Origin: Hominisplanchenecus_A murintestinalis
GTDB taxonomy: Bacteria > Bacillota > Clostridia > Lachnospirales > Lachnospiraceae
Length of the DNA stretch: 64,000 nt
Reading direction: 5' to 3'
Assembly: GCF_943193015.1 (NCBI RefSeq)
Contig: NZ_CALPCM010000001.1
Coordinates: 1 to 64,000 of the forward strand
The stretch's first letter is position 1. The number at the start of each line of letters is the position of its first letter. A model generated the notes under the pieces. That model worked only from the letters and a program-made list of their open reading frames with translations. It made no database searches and was not told where the DNA came from. A program made the translations under genes and the position numbers. This document shows, in pieces, positions 24,301 to 28,566 of this stretch.

Positions 24301-27300
24301 TTTTGGCCGACCAGTATTATATGACAAAAGAAGGGAAGTGGATAAAGGAAGCCGAAGACTTTGCACAGGCGGTAACAGGAGCTGATGGCAGATATCTTCT
24401 GGAAAATCTTCCGGCGCATATTGAAAAAAATGGAAAATGGTATCTGGCAGGATATAAGGTGACCCTGCCCCGCCAGGAAAAGCTGTCCGGCTATGAGACG
24501 ACATGGTATCATCAGGGTAAGGGAAATGAGACAGACAGCGACGCGAAAGGAACGCTGGATTTGTCGAAACCTTATGAACTGACAGACTGGGATGGAAAAG
24601 TAGAGCGCGAATTTGGCGTGACAGCGAAAAAGGCGTCTCCAGGAACAAATGAGGATAAGAATGACGCTTATGTGTATACGTACGCAGGCAGTGATTATGA
24701 TATCCTGACAGCGAACAGGGCGGCAGGACCGGATGTGGGACTGAAAGAGCTGGAGACTACGAATTTGTACGGCTGGGTATGGAATGATAAGAACTATGAC
24801 GGCATCCGGGGAAGCGACGAGACGGTAGATGAGCCGATTGACGGCCAGACGGTATATCTGGATCAGTATTATCTGGATGAGAATGGTGAATGGGTTTTGT
24901 CAAAAGAAAACTATGCGTCAGCTGTCACGGATAAGGGACGGTATGAATTTGCGGCAGTTCCGGCGATGCTGGAGGTAGGAAATGCGCGCCGCCTGACCGC
25001 ATACCAGATACGGATGGATGCCATGAACCAGGGATGGACGCTGACAAAATACCGCCAGGGAAAAGACAGCCATAAGTGGAGTGATTTGCAGCCGGAAGAT
25101 GAGAAAAGTCCGGGAGCGCGGCAGCGAACGGCGGCAGAAGAAGAGGAAGGGGAGAACCCGGGAGAACTGAAGATACCGCTGACATTGATGGAAAAAGAAG
25201 AGTTCCTGCCAGCTGCCGTTGAGGTAAAACAGGCGTATAGCAGTTATTGTGTGATGGCGCCGGACGGAAAGATATACGACATGCTGGCAGCGCCGAAAGA
25301 GAAGGCCAGTGGAAATGCCGGAGAGCTGCCTTATGCGACAGGAAGTATTTCAGGGTGGATTTGGGAGGATAAGAACTATAATGGAGTTCAGGATCCGGAG
25401 GAAGCGCCCATAAAAGAAAAGGTAACGGTAAAGCTGGAGAGATTTATTTATGAAAATGATACATGGATAAAAGACGAGAGCTTTACTGTACAGGAAGCAC
25501 AGACGGATTCAGTAACAGGCCGCTATCTGTTCAACAAGCTGGAAACACATGTTGGAGACCCTGATGATTTCAAGATATATGGCTATCAGGTGCGTATTGA
25601 TATGGATAAGTGCGAGGATGCAGGGATCTTTGAAACCTATGCAGTGACAAAGTACAGAGCAGGCAGCAACCGGGAGAAGGATAGCGACTGGGTCATCTCG
25701 GACGATGAAAACAGCGGCAGGCTGACTGGTGAAGAAGAGTACATTATAGTGGCGGCAGAAGCAGAAGAGAATGCGAACCCCATCAATGTGGCGGAGGTCG
25801 AAGGCGTTGCCTATGACGCATGCCAGGGCGCTGAGAGAAGCGGATGGGACGGCGGTTTAAAACGCTATGAAAATGCATCACTTTTAGGTACGGCCTGGAA
25901 AGATGCTGATCATGACGGCATCCTGGACGAAGGCGAAAAAAGAATTGAAGGACTGAAACTGGTGCTGCAGCAGGCATATTATAAAGACGGAGCATGGAAT
26001 GTGGTTCCGGAAGAGGAGTTTCGGCAGACACAGATAACGGATGCAGATGGAACCTATCAGTTTGAGGAACTTCCGCCATCTTTGTATATGGAAGGGAAGC
26101 GTTATCTGGCGGGATACCGGCTCTGCCTGGACGGTGAGGACGCGGTGATCCAGACAGTTCTGAAGCAATATGCCGTGAGCAAATACCTGGTAGAAGAAGG
26201 CAGTGAGAAGGACAATAAGCTGGTATGGGAAGGAATGCGGATGACCTGGCCGGCAAAAGAGAATGGCGGCTGGCTGCTTTTCGCAGAACCGGTAAGCAAC
26301 AGTTTTTCAGGGAACAGTTATAATTACCGAAGAATTGACGGTAAGGATTATGACGTGGCCTATTCTGAGGATATCGGCGGAATGAATGCCGGATTTTCAC
26401 CATACCAGACGACTTCGATCACAGGAACCGCGTGGACGGAGGACTATGATGAAAAGGGAACTGCTGATGGAATACGCCAGGAGACAGAGAAACGGCAGTC
26501 TGGAGTGAAGGTTCTTTTGGAGCAGTATTATCTGGATGGCGGCGAGTGGAAGAAAGCTGATGAATGGATTTCATTTATGAGTGCGCAGCCTGAACCGGAG
26601 TCGGATTTGGACGCTCAGGAAGGTAAGCCGGATGAGGGAGGGCAGATGCTCACCGAGACAGATAAAAACGGCGTCTATCGGTTTGACGGACTTCCGACGA
26701 ACGGAATTCTGAACGAAACGGACGGGGCGAAACGCAGGGTAATTCTCGGATATAAAGTAAAGATACCCGAAATGCCGGAAGGATTTGACGCTACCTGGCA
26801 TTTGACCGGAAACGGGATAAATGACAGTGATTTGAATGAATCTACTTCAGAATTGACGCCTGAAATTTTGGTGGCGCCCAAAACAGCAGACCCGCAGGAA
26901 ACGGAAGAGAACAGGCTTGACGGTTACAGTATCGTGCTGGCTGAGAACTATGATGGTATAGATGCAGGGTTCCTGCCTTACAGGGGAAGCCTGATCGAAG
27001 GAGTCGTATGGAATGATAAAGACTGGAACGGCCTGCAGAATGCAGAACCGGGAATGGAAGGACATACGGTATATCTGGATGTGATGATTGAAGGTACAGA
27101 CATTGAGGAGGGAGATACAGCTTCCGGGCTGGCGCTGTTTGCGGAGAAGGAAGAAGGAGAACCTGATAAGGAACCCCCGGGAAATACAGAACCCGATAAG
27201 GAGCCGTCTGACGGAGTTGAGAGCGGGAGGGCGGCAGAACCGGAGGATGAGAATCCGTCCACGGAGGATACAGAGCCAGGAAAGAATCCAGACGAGGAAC

Positions 27301-28565
27301 CGGGGCAGAAGCCGGGTACAGTACCGGAAGAGCCTGAATGGATATCGCCCACCGAGACAGACGTGCCAGGCGAAGAGACAGACGGAATCCTTCAGGATGG
27401 CGTCTACCGGGCATATGCATCCTGTGTTACGGATGCAGAAGGAAACTACCGCTTTGCGGATGTACCCGTACTGGACAGAAAGACCAGACGTCCTTACAGG
27501 TACAGGCTGCGCATGGAGAAACCGTCTAACGCATACTATGTGCCGCTGAATGCCGGGGATGACAGGGCAGATAATGATTATGCCCACCTGAATCTTACGG
27601 GATACCTGACCGATCAGGCGCAGGGTATCACCCGCAGCTTCCGTCTGGGAGGGGCGGCAGAGAAAGAGAACGCTTACGGCTACATCTACCACATAGGATA
27701 CACCACTGTGCAGGATATGCTGGATTTCGGACTGCATGTACTGGATACGGAAACTGTCGTGGCAGGAAGTGTGTTTGTGGATGAGAACAAGGACGGCATA
27801 CGTAATGGGGAAGAGCAGGGAAGGAAGGCAGTAAATATCATCCTGTACCGCTATGACCCTGTTGCACAGACCTGGAAAGAGACGCCGGATGCAGAAGGGA
27901 AATCCCGTATACTGACAGGGGAGGACGGGCGCTATATGTTCCGTGTTCCGGTGGCAGATATGGAAAAGGAATCTCCCAATTATCTCACCCCGTACCGCTA
28001 CCGTGTATCGATTATGAAGCCAAAGGACGACGCCTCCTTCTCGGTGAAATATCCCGGAAGACAGGCTGTGAACGCGGCGACGCTGGGAGCAGGGCTGTAT
28101 GATGCATCAAAGGATTACCAGACGCTGGCAAAGAAAGTCAATGACTTTAACGATGCAGTAACGATGGAAGGAAAAGAAGAGAGCGGGCTTCCCGCCGCAG
28201 GGCCGCAGCTGGTAATCAGCAGTGAATTTGAGCTGGCGGAAGTACACCGTGATCACTATATGGGGCGGGATGTAGTTTCTCTTGACCGGGTACATGTAGA
28301 CATCGGCCGCGGCGCGGCGCTTCTTGAAGATGGCGGAGAGGGCATAACTGCAGATATGGAGGTATGGCCGATACCGAAGAAGCAGCCGTATGCGCCAGGC
28401 ACAGAGCCGTTGGATACAGAGACCGAAGACCCGGTAGAGACAGTGCGCACTGGAGATGACACGCAGATAGGAAGATATTTGTTGATTCTGGCAGTATCAG
28501 GTCTTATGATTGGAGCCCTTCTCTTTGTGAAAAGAAGGAAGAAGGAGAAAGAAGAGGAGTCTTAA
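6345..28565 (+). CDS. Giant cell-surface protein with SdrD-B-like repeats (about 7,406 residues)
   Basis: Very large exported protein, probably over 800 kDa. The ATG at 6345 is preferred because GGGGGA (6333-6338) lies seven bases before it; the in-frame ATG at 6300 would put a cysteine-rich tail before the signal peptide and has no ribosome site. N-terminus: charged segment ending in ARR, hydrophobic core LCWLLAVACILSGL, likely cleavage near VKAAET. Residues about 690-1520 hold four degenerate units of about 200 residues. Residues about 1,520-5,190 are unassigned beta-rich sequence with clusters of Trp, Tyr and His and scattered DUF11-like segments. Residues about 5,196-7,295 hold ten SdrD-B-like repeats with EF-hand-like loops (for example DENYNGVREGLE). 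The end is VRTGDD, a hydrophobic stretch and KRRKKEKEEES, which resembles a sortase or membrane anchor but lacks LPXTG. The reading frame is unbroken over 22 kb. The likely role is adhesion or surface-layer structure (inference). It is transcribed with the following gene. Confidence 0.85.
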   Translation: MMEKETENRISDVARRFLCWLLAVACILSGLPYSSAPVKAAETKLPAYKMTFSGVTGADQVTPGQPAYMLKNSGTAVYNLNLKPGYTSGESQGMLITLASPFLVYDEAGNLNTTYEIPEDYTAADRSIRTLVRDMPSSNWYGVGTENTVIYTQGGEIMAPPDGASSWKGVPLNEYQPFTFSGIVDIQMVKAASIWHGTTDAVVQLESKYFGDVPENASASVEAGMSYTTYRDAFGNVTSGYQKIEVGGNPDSEQGNYNSIAFINSNLNWTASIEALTHPPMWDQYNYMTYKIVVQNISEKAESYLDGYDINFTVQSSTVNGGVHGVLQADMMAWRYDPVTGELTKNTEFDLEAREYPYSGKPGEGGVLCWDVTDIPAEELAEWDLETFSNIKEPLIPYYYPTAGTINIPREHEALYSPHDTTPGHISQKVYYIAIPYPNNFESDLNNLSVLRPTIFFGGKGYSWSQQFNNNTPFDQRKITVEQRKYVQNDSGAQVSSIEAGVGELSSYFLEGFANKGNVPIFDSYALDTLPQHFRLEEIKIYLGEEEELEDWFCEGEEGRNLLELEVEGKGGTLSWVPCGTRQGVEEEADGSRSYTITMQEEMEAYLEANKGTSFTGRIRWNFKHRIGPGKSFDGRIEVKGYPMQAIKYENQLQINYQQWTYYESLVELGGNPGYQKKDASSRVSKATINAKPTKPGIVTKSIRYGKDGPEEIDNDIVQVPLNENNAAYRFVMTNDSASKMIPALLSTQGDFLSLDSKGKWGGFRARELRINAAAVEKSLINSITFIDASGAEWVLPKESIDAYQQDGDIVLTDDVWVGTDPKNPQIPDLQGIKVSFSYFESDVTVEDDCWVEVRGVPSFAESRTVTGIWQTDYDPELNVPNQTARDAAALTAKAINPVITGDIFYQEGDGVEKTGTVPYRAEDAWYRFVIENRSPSAADDTNLEFTMDSLENKAAAGEAASLRGFKAKEIIISGNWDEAVIPTALWIYNWDQEPYGTEPPKASISWDDVKKQYMDAATKEVRIPVSAFPQIEGVRQVRLVCSHLNGNIYAKGQSEEDPEQDNALRVEIHGTPDWHGELEATGGLLPQHYLYASFGKTQKVIMEVADFEPKVTASTHWVRDGVQQNGGSASPHTLETMNDEEVWYGFQLENTSISPAGPCYADLDLLSVADRCTKKTAVQGFKSEEIVIGADTEKACEIKSLELYNWDAMDGAKPDKPSRVFTAEELEAYRQPDKSLRIPLSAVPEITYLRYIRLQFTDFYGTTKADGNSAQIELHGNTDWFDNLDAAAALVQNDADYTENKSASDTGRFHVQRPYLALHSHIQYADVKESAVSDTSMTDKNQTRLGVPYDRDFKMWVNMENGSSPAESGYSYFSVLDDVDATIDLPIKDNAGVRFTDHVSSGSGEAYTGFHVTKLVVKKELLAQYRSIGSIQLTDVDSADAPLALKPVTDAKGTITAFDLEDGTRLSLTDEGLVLDEAQLQELGINHLARVEILGGRYMKVTEEDTRTEQRVEFYGYEDSPLNTTDILNTHSENYLDGIRDEGDLWCVKAKDSTVSYVSKMYFDTVVSAFYNDGATGKFTAEADALEHIRKEWATHSSWNNVPFGDNTELEIGYKGIGSFGIDFRQYLNVGGNLPVGAPNYNTYSSQEHQNYSWVHTQSLNTAATVNLSITVPSQIFDTYYLKVNPNTREYLNWIEVTREDGAVHRIEPSDWVGNAVETDAAGNKYFRINLVKGLGYSDDEAEFWTDAYAYSLDGPENPVTGIVVNMDVNQPGYKDEAETMAADPDYGTWYRENDANTRSAFEVTGRLYKTGRAELTAETTLTIGNKTNGRSKQRTDAGAASGRRVQSSWSYWNKYWGGHVEWGSGLGWHWVRTEYLGTARDMKSSAVMGVVRDNNYVRNGVHSAATSEYDDTNVKFADQNQFAVSFYRGSCFTSGYTSNGGNGAQNLTHDYSQTGNLDDWKEADGYDWAGRVGFSDKVVLSDTLPVIEPNTEFKYYGFLTTGLKLENDVFTHMTSIILELEGYSEVTDAEGNVVSYQADPAKTRTVTLTKDQLGTLNEIFFLYASEGQTEEEAAAVNQIWLEEWQFVKNFKIVTEKWNGNSDYAKEVGRKYSAELSGNASNIDVLIKGKPYVYVNQPGTGLGDSIKHAQNRITPIDYCVYTPNEGRTNPQYNTEYYYTSDGSRPAHAWTDTFETAHMRGYLIPYQAGYSVAAKVGTLNDYQNDNLTPNVEEYVVRAWNRQDGSTEKEHASRLDGVFTTNSLQAAFNMQKLYIPKEFIDGDWFRVNRLLLVGSSNKQMSFTLETLKPLLTPDANGKDYVLDVEKLLHDNLDMVTSYSVTQTDGKARAYDRAHVNSFKLDFKAVAGNREKPETVMQAGQYLSASKTATDYAFRYDGVFVDRSQAVFRGDSYTNWDFDSIPSYGWNSPNGYAVNASITQNLGATFTTIDPNHGTFSELSGTTKAATTRLSNLVGNLRVEVTRTRDTNKFAYDLDDCTIEAPKKEIDGRHVMPWDYIEYLITVGSWAGAGVPQEKTDLRFDMPQGQRICKWEIVSNSTDIADTDMTAYAGEQELNPGTDYSRMADASGEETLTNIKQIVVHLGTEGDAAQIKPGKAVTLRVVTQMTDEFGTAFQGKEIHSYLYAASGTKHGYSQYRINGGKETNNYNLNSVDWHRNHGDAGTLYNTSGNTDGNTDVSYWRNFMDNVALDGRVHQYTCRADSGTYFVTRQSDLSIGFAFGTDALGGFDGQPGKVTVSGIKNYSQHSQNIQETVNFLKPVNGRYLQVFELTGLFETDYPTGLKENTITPRPPIKKEYFVLDEDGMDNPDAYNNYTRTAEDIEKGRWVDAADYEDSPEELEAMLSRVISVRWTYYDIPAGQALNPVVLNGAGRYQDERLGVGTGVQADIFTGLLKVTEVYTHTHTEKEHLGEGAKNTSMSGSAQATPSVRRETPILWFQTQIFDTEEEAAAAYAAGKAQKTGYRPNETFWYKTTLRNLTQAESGGTVQGAMLNPVFYDKVPSQYVDAKALEDAAKGDMSGVHITWKDKTGADRDMSGIRWEVNRLETVTAKDYGGEMIYTNHADASVYSTVDTNSPGKKLYKDLDPRASGISQDAEYTVYQIRPVSEKGKAVRMEIGDSISFHYAVTAHQDGLPMIMTDQDRSLATDADQSPSYFPRVGEYWTNTVSGQAWPLATGSDSKWINRVLETSDKMMDMDYLIHDVGFSADKNDQCDRYKMFDGTKVYIPGTANNGSAWGNDGRFMDYDIAAGSYMQQARYTPGAGSAGKDSLPGQILYQGASNANRDYFVFVTGPRTAASQNWEQAGEGEKRTPIVWSEARTHLQKAWLNAASQIIPDIERDRSEYLGYGGYTENNAGRRIETGRNLDYSWWIQPGDYYHNRDCWNWYLYDLRWYLYNRYITTLEYQQDYTARLTASNYGDWGVDGVEMLYTFPLGTEPLLDEDGNLQVSGQYLTDINTWGGTIPAENIQAEIIQTPESDRGYQAPKQPQDPLWNTAANANYYQGENLVPYVVKVTVNYPLKRWFNRGSASGYQMRVDIKCHVNTTNADGKWYDRVQMKPVTNAGENYYYYQIYDITQWVGSNRSKNAHFQIHGMDYMSSYAHEHSGWHHWYNYINPVGSPNTLSVNGYNVQCSEVQTGGANGADGQNTGKAYSAYHTADKADLYAATGTRTEMRKPLLRLWTAITDGESADRTGQTAAGYYTDSEGDTAWVNVNVENRYWWHEYGDQEVKHAHSYPKDGGSMGTYMLPVINVLLPEGVVPMAADGKPYTKDNEDNARRPIAWELNQRSAPTVNTVSPATEAEKQLYDADVQYVEIPEYEDGKDTGQTEGRYLVRIEANLNAQGDVAQKDLEAKIRSGALKIYSFKVFTEKLPDLSIKGADGAVIRDTTKDNRYEDIRTYIGSQMEGFKYEWDGGISGNPYNVGVNAGDSQRLDAVSLYQPADSANGNRAFFDSGWAYSETDSFNVEDYAANIRNPLMLTEEQKDFNGSQANTHPDTEDKEKQIADIGLYNRTRMYTRAPRLIAYNTVGFTKTEEGMVYSEYHIGGEGQEEATLPSPYPERDKPLEYSDVLWYGSKVLNQADGLRYTGSVHHAKLAFVFDLPQEVTFWDEDDTYDPDDIVVEYYDARTSETKTVDMAELMDEDSGWNLKVKHKTDYNSLGSGYPGYPEYPNTDKKKQHEAESVVIELSTPADDGYQDYDSLYTGAKPGGYLACGSWVKVRIKTRVDNLGEESTVGTAGDTWLADGCRTYVTIHETDGHFNAGSEGLKEQPQDLVLWVNRAMDQEADEEADEDDEAAKAADYDRDGDYTDLYTTARSAVFRLRKPDGAARIDSIMPRRSIIDPDEQTIVTATDVHIKGATSMQYLLDQAQNKGGAVNRFLVDIALPFHGTATATGEIAPVTGPKVTPEVQAIRTGVWEVPDTLTEEEKKKLESMLKVYVLVRTSTNPHAEDGYLYPDSEEDRAAYGDGSWTLIGDTAGYSLAANTLIADGIPDNVRQVRFVVKAGTGYDDDITPIYYPVPSGFRLAVDADPDTEDVKEEMDDVDPSRLNVNEIPDNVKKNCAFVQAATLSGDPMLAIHSNYFAQCITRYDDTKYSGLGERGRAGIYVDPELPYLGFRMEMGYYTGSGINGYRWNVGSAAILVDPSASKVMKYRTYLVNYSNAQLEQKGYLDPKGKNEEDTITDPNMSIVLPYIQNLQNNLAYVPYSSLQGDDMDYLSDDYRVTGSITNPADNLDYEIPHWTWYVERDKTDAEGNLLQDENGQNIVEIVDNPRVSLKLDGDGNPASPEYVEKIVNLNSSHKRKVVIFHYTGMLMPGERLVVEFMMPLNADRGSAVSQDLMESYGYGFKNGNYTPYIPSNDDGYGSCGYERDSRDLNNNGLAAEMALRRTIKGLSFKEDPALKQVKKVDSQVHSDRDYKSGPASVPEGTDYRFNVSILNQTEAKPEEHKHICMYDVLPYNNDFQIFSGDTSGNPIARDSSWNGWLIPDSIQVKVFDPNKIEQYPDGKILEMTTNTGSPKDYDIWVGPFEQSGNTYKALDVSELPAYKPDTEKGTRGTREVNFYVQLFGNDALKKTYKMVRLIDLIAATKNNPDAYEAAIKGIRSIWMEMEKEDYCIGSYNRIEMSYKMHAPLNIPKYVGDVSGDSSSQFIASLGYCGWNTFVHHAVGAGMTGENSKAGVYLNAPEGRGYIGSYIWHDFNYDAEMNEAEYKDGTNGRPQVSKLTTDLDFDGKADDPGINKVKVELLSEKGYIVNRNGEAIAEVQREGEAVKYALINEDTGEYVRTGTGLIAYTDCGPAASYISESDYFGHKGYYMLSNLLPGDYKLRFTFPESLENYAVTTLKIGDTEAGLEVYRSGDTLPDLGKEGVGDAPGDAMVVDTLVAQTKDAIHVAAVDLDNTTVGADGLTPHQRYDRQMTSYNVGVGRPHTVGGWAWFDEHGPEDAPEIDGRMTDDEKKLGKMRVTLYEYDPDTEELKEALDVDGKPASMLTEIVDKSNPGSAENGKFTFKVRPGWYVARAENEDKAVVLKPTPYKYNDDPLLEDDDNDLEKSGIYMQTKPFLMEYQLGENGKPLYDEKGQGYAPQYKLAFGLVNAGRGFLGNTIWSDENYNGVREGLEPGIGGVKVTIERYYLDADTNRWMEQEDFTSVKTTTNAGNFVFQEMTTYTPEPDGRACLAGYRLRIDKEDLEALPAHYAVTKYQTVKDTEADSDLKTTPVQTSDGKMAYYLTDGAPVILANEAVEGTDPVYIMSYAGKNYDVTDGASLLDFDGGLKEFENVKVSGVIWDDKDYDGIRKKGEESRDEGIQGVSVILEQYIRSGGSFTKVDERTAQTDGDGRYEFSNVSTYYENPETKNACVAYYRLKLKELPEGYRVTRYHQGKDTAVDSDLAATDLYMTKGTAPVEQNYFAAASVSTIPHNEAYCRDEGNVRYDIVKSSGNVSGYDGGLKGPETGELTGIIWKEKEYDGLYQEDEEGFAGLTVLADQYYMTKEGKWIKEAEDFAQAVTGADGRYLLENLPAHIEKNGKWYLAGYKVTLPRQEKLSGYETTWYHQGKGNETDSDAKGTLDLSKPYELTDWDGKVEREFGVTAKKASPGTNEDKNDAYVYTYAGSDYDILTANRAAGPDVGLKELETTNLYGWVWNDKNYDGIRGSDETVDEPIDGQTVYLDQYYLDENGEWVLSKENYASAVTDKGRYEFAAVPAMLEVGNARRLTAYQIRMDAMNQGWTLTKYRQGKDSHKWSDLQPEDEKSPGARQRTAAEEEEGENPGELKIPLTLMEKEEFLPAAVEVKQAYSSYCVMAPDGKIYDMLAAPKEKASGNAGELPYATGSISGWIWEDKNYNGVQDPEEAPIKEKVTVKLERFIYENDTWIKDESFTVQEAQTDSVTGRYLFNKLETHVGDPDDFKIYGYQVRIDMDKCEDAGIFETYAVTKYRAGSNREKDSDWVISDDENSGRLTGEEEYIIVAAEAEENANPINVAEVEGVAYDACQGAERSGWDGGLKRYENASLLGTAWKDADHDGILDEGEKRIEGLKLVLQQAYYKDGAWNVVPEEEFRQTQITDADGTYQFEELPPSLYMEGKRYLAGYRLCLDGEDAVIQTVLKQYAVSKYLVEEGSEKDNKLVWEGMRMTWPAKENGGWLLFAEPVSNSFSGNSYNYRRIDGKDYDVAYSEDIGGMNAGFSPYQTTSITGTAWTEDYDEKGTADGIRQETEKRQSGVKVLLEQYYLDGGEWKKADEWISFMSAQPEPESDLDAQEGKPDEGGQMLTETDKNGVYRFDGLPTNGILNETDGAKRRVILGYKVKIPEMPEGFDATWHLTGNGINDSDLNESTSELTPEILVAPKTADPQETEENRLDGYSIVLAENYDGIDAGFLPYRGSLIEGVVWNDKDWNGLQNAEPGMEGHTVYLDVMIEGTDIEEGDTASGLALFAEKEEGEPDKEPPGNTEPDKEPSDGVESGRAAEPEDENPSTEDTEPGKNPDEEPGQKPGTVPEEPEWISPTETDVPGEETDGILQDGVYRAYASCVTDAEGNYRFADVPVLDRKTRRPYRYRLRMEKPSNAYYVPLNAGDDRADNDYAHLNLTGYLTDQAQGITRSFRLGGAAEKENAYGYIYHIGYTTVQDMLDFGLHVLDTETVVAGSVFVDENKDGIRNGEEQGRKAVNIILYRYDPVAQTWKETPDAEGKSRILTGEDGRYMFRVPVADMEKESPNYLTPYRYRVSIMKPKDDASFSVKYPGRQAVNAATLGAGLYDASKDYQTLAKKVNDFNDAVTMEGKEESGLPAAGPQLVISSEFELAEVHRDHYMGRDVVSLDRVHVDIGRGAALLEDGGEGITADMEVWPIPKKQPYAPGTEPLDTETEDPVETVRTGDDTQIGRYLLILAVSGLMIGALLFVKRRKKEKEEES
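8410..10910 (+). repeat. Four degenerate ~200-residue repeats near the N-terminus of the giant protein
   Basis: Units begin near 8410, 9036, 9666 and 10351. The second and third are the clearest and share, in order, WYRF/WYGF-(hydrophobic)-EN, GFK-(A/S)-(K/E)-EI-(I/V)-I, LYNWD/IYNWD, RIP-(V/L)-SA-(F/V)-P, R-(hydrophobic)-RL, and a closing EIHG/ELHG-(T/N)-(P/T)-DW. The first has AYRFVMTN, GFRARELRI and VEVRGVPSF; the last has FKMWVNMEN, GFHVTKLVV, ARVEIL and VEFYGYED. Identity is low, which indicates old duplication. No known domain was recognised. Confidence 0.7.
21932..28230 (+). repeat. Ten SdrD-B-like repeats in the C-terminal third of the giant protein
   Basis: Repeats begin near 21932, 23155, 23697, 24217, 24763, 25342, 25879, 26410, 26989 and 27751. 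Each opens with a (G)-x-(hydrophobic)-W-x-D/E-x-(N/D)-Y/x-(N/D)-G pattern (TIWSDENYNG, VIWDDKDYDG, WVWNDKNYDG, VVWNDKDWNG, SVFVDENKDG). An EQYY/DQYY strand follows, then a GYRLR-type strand, then a VTKY...DSDL segment in the middle copies. The acidic loops match calcium-binding loops known in Staphylococcus SdrD B-domains. The ninth repeat carries a Pro/Glu/Asp-rich insertion at about 27145-27375. Confidence 0.8.
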
Positions 28566-28566
28566 T

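Noticed and set aside
26842..27737. Long minus-strand reading frames (up to 296 codons) inside the giant gene
   Set aside because: They lie antisense to SdrD-B repeats and an acidic low-complexity stretch, whose codon bias leaves the opposite strand open; no ribosome sites or family motifs.
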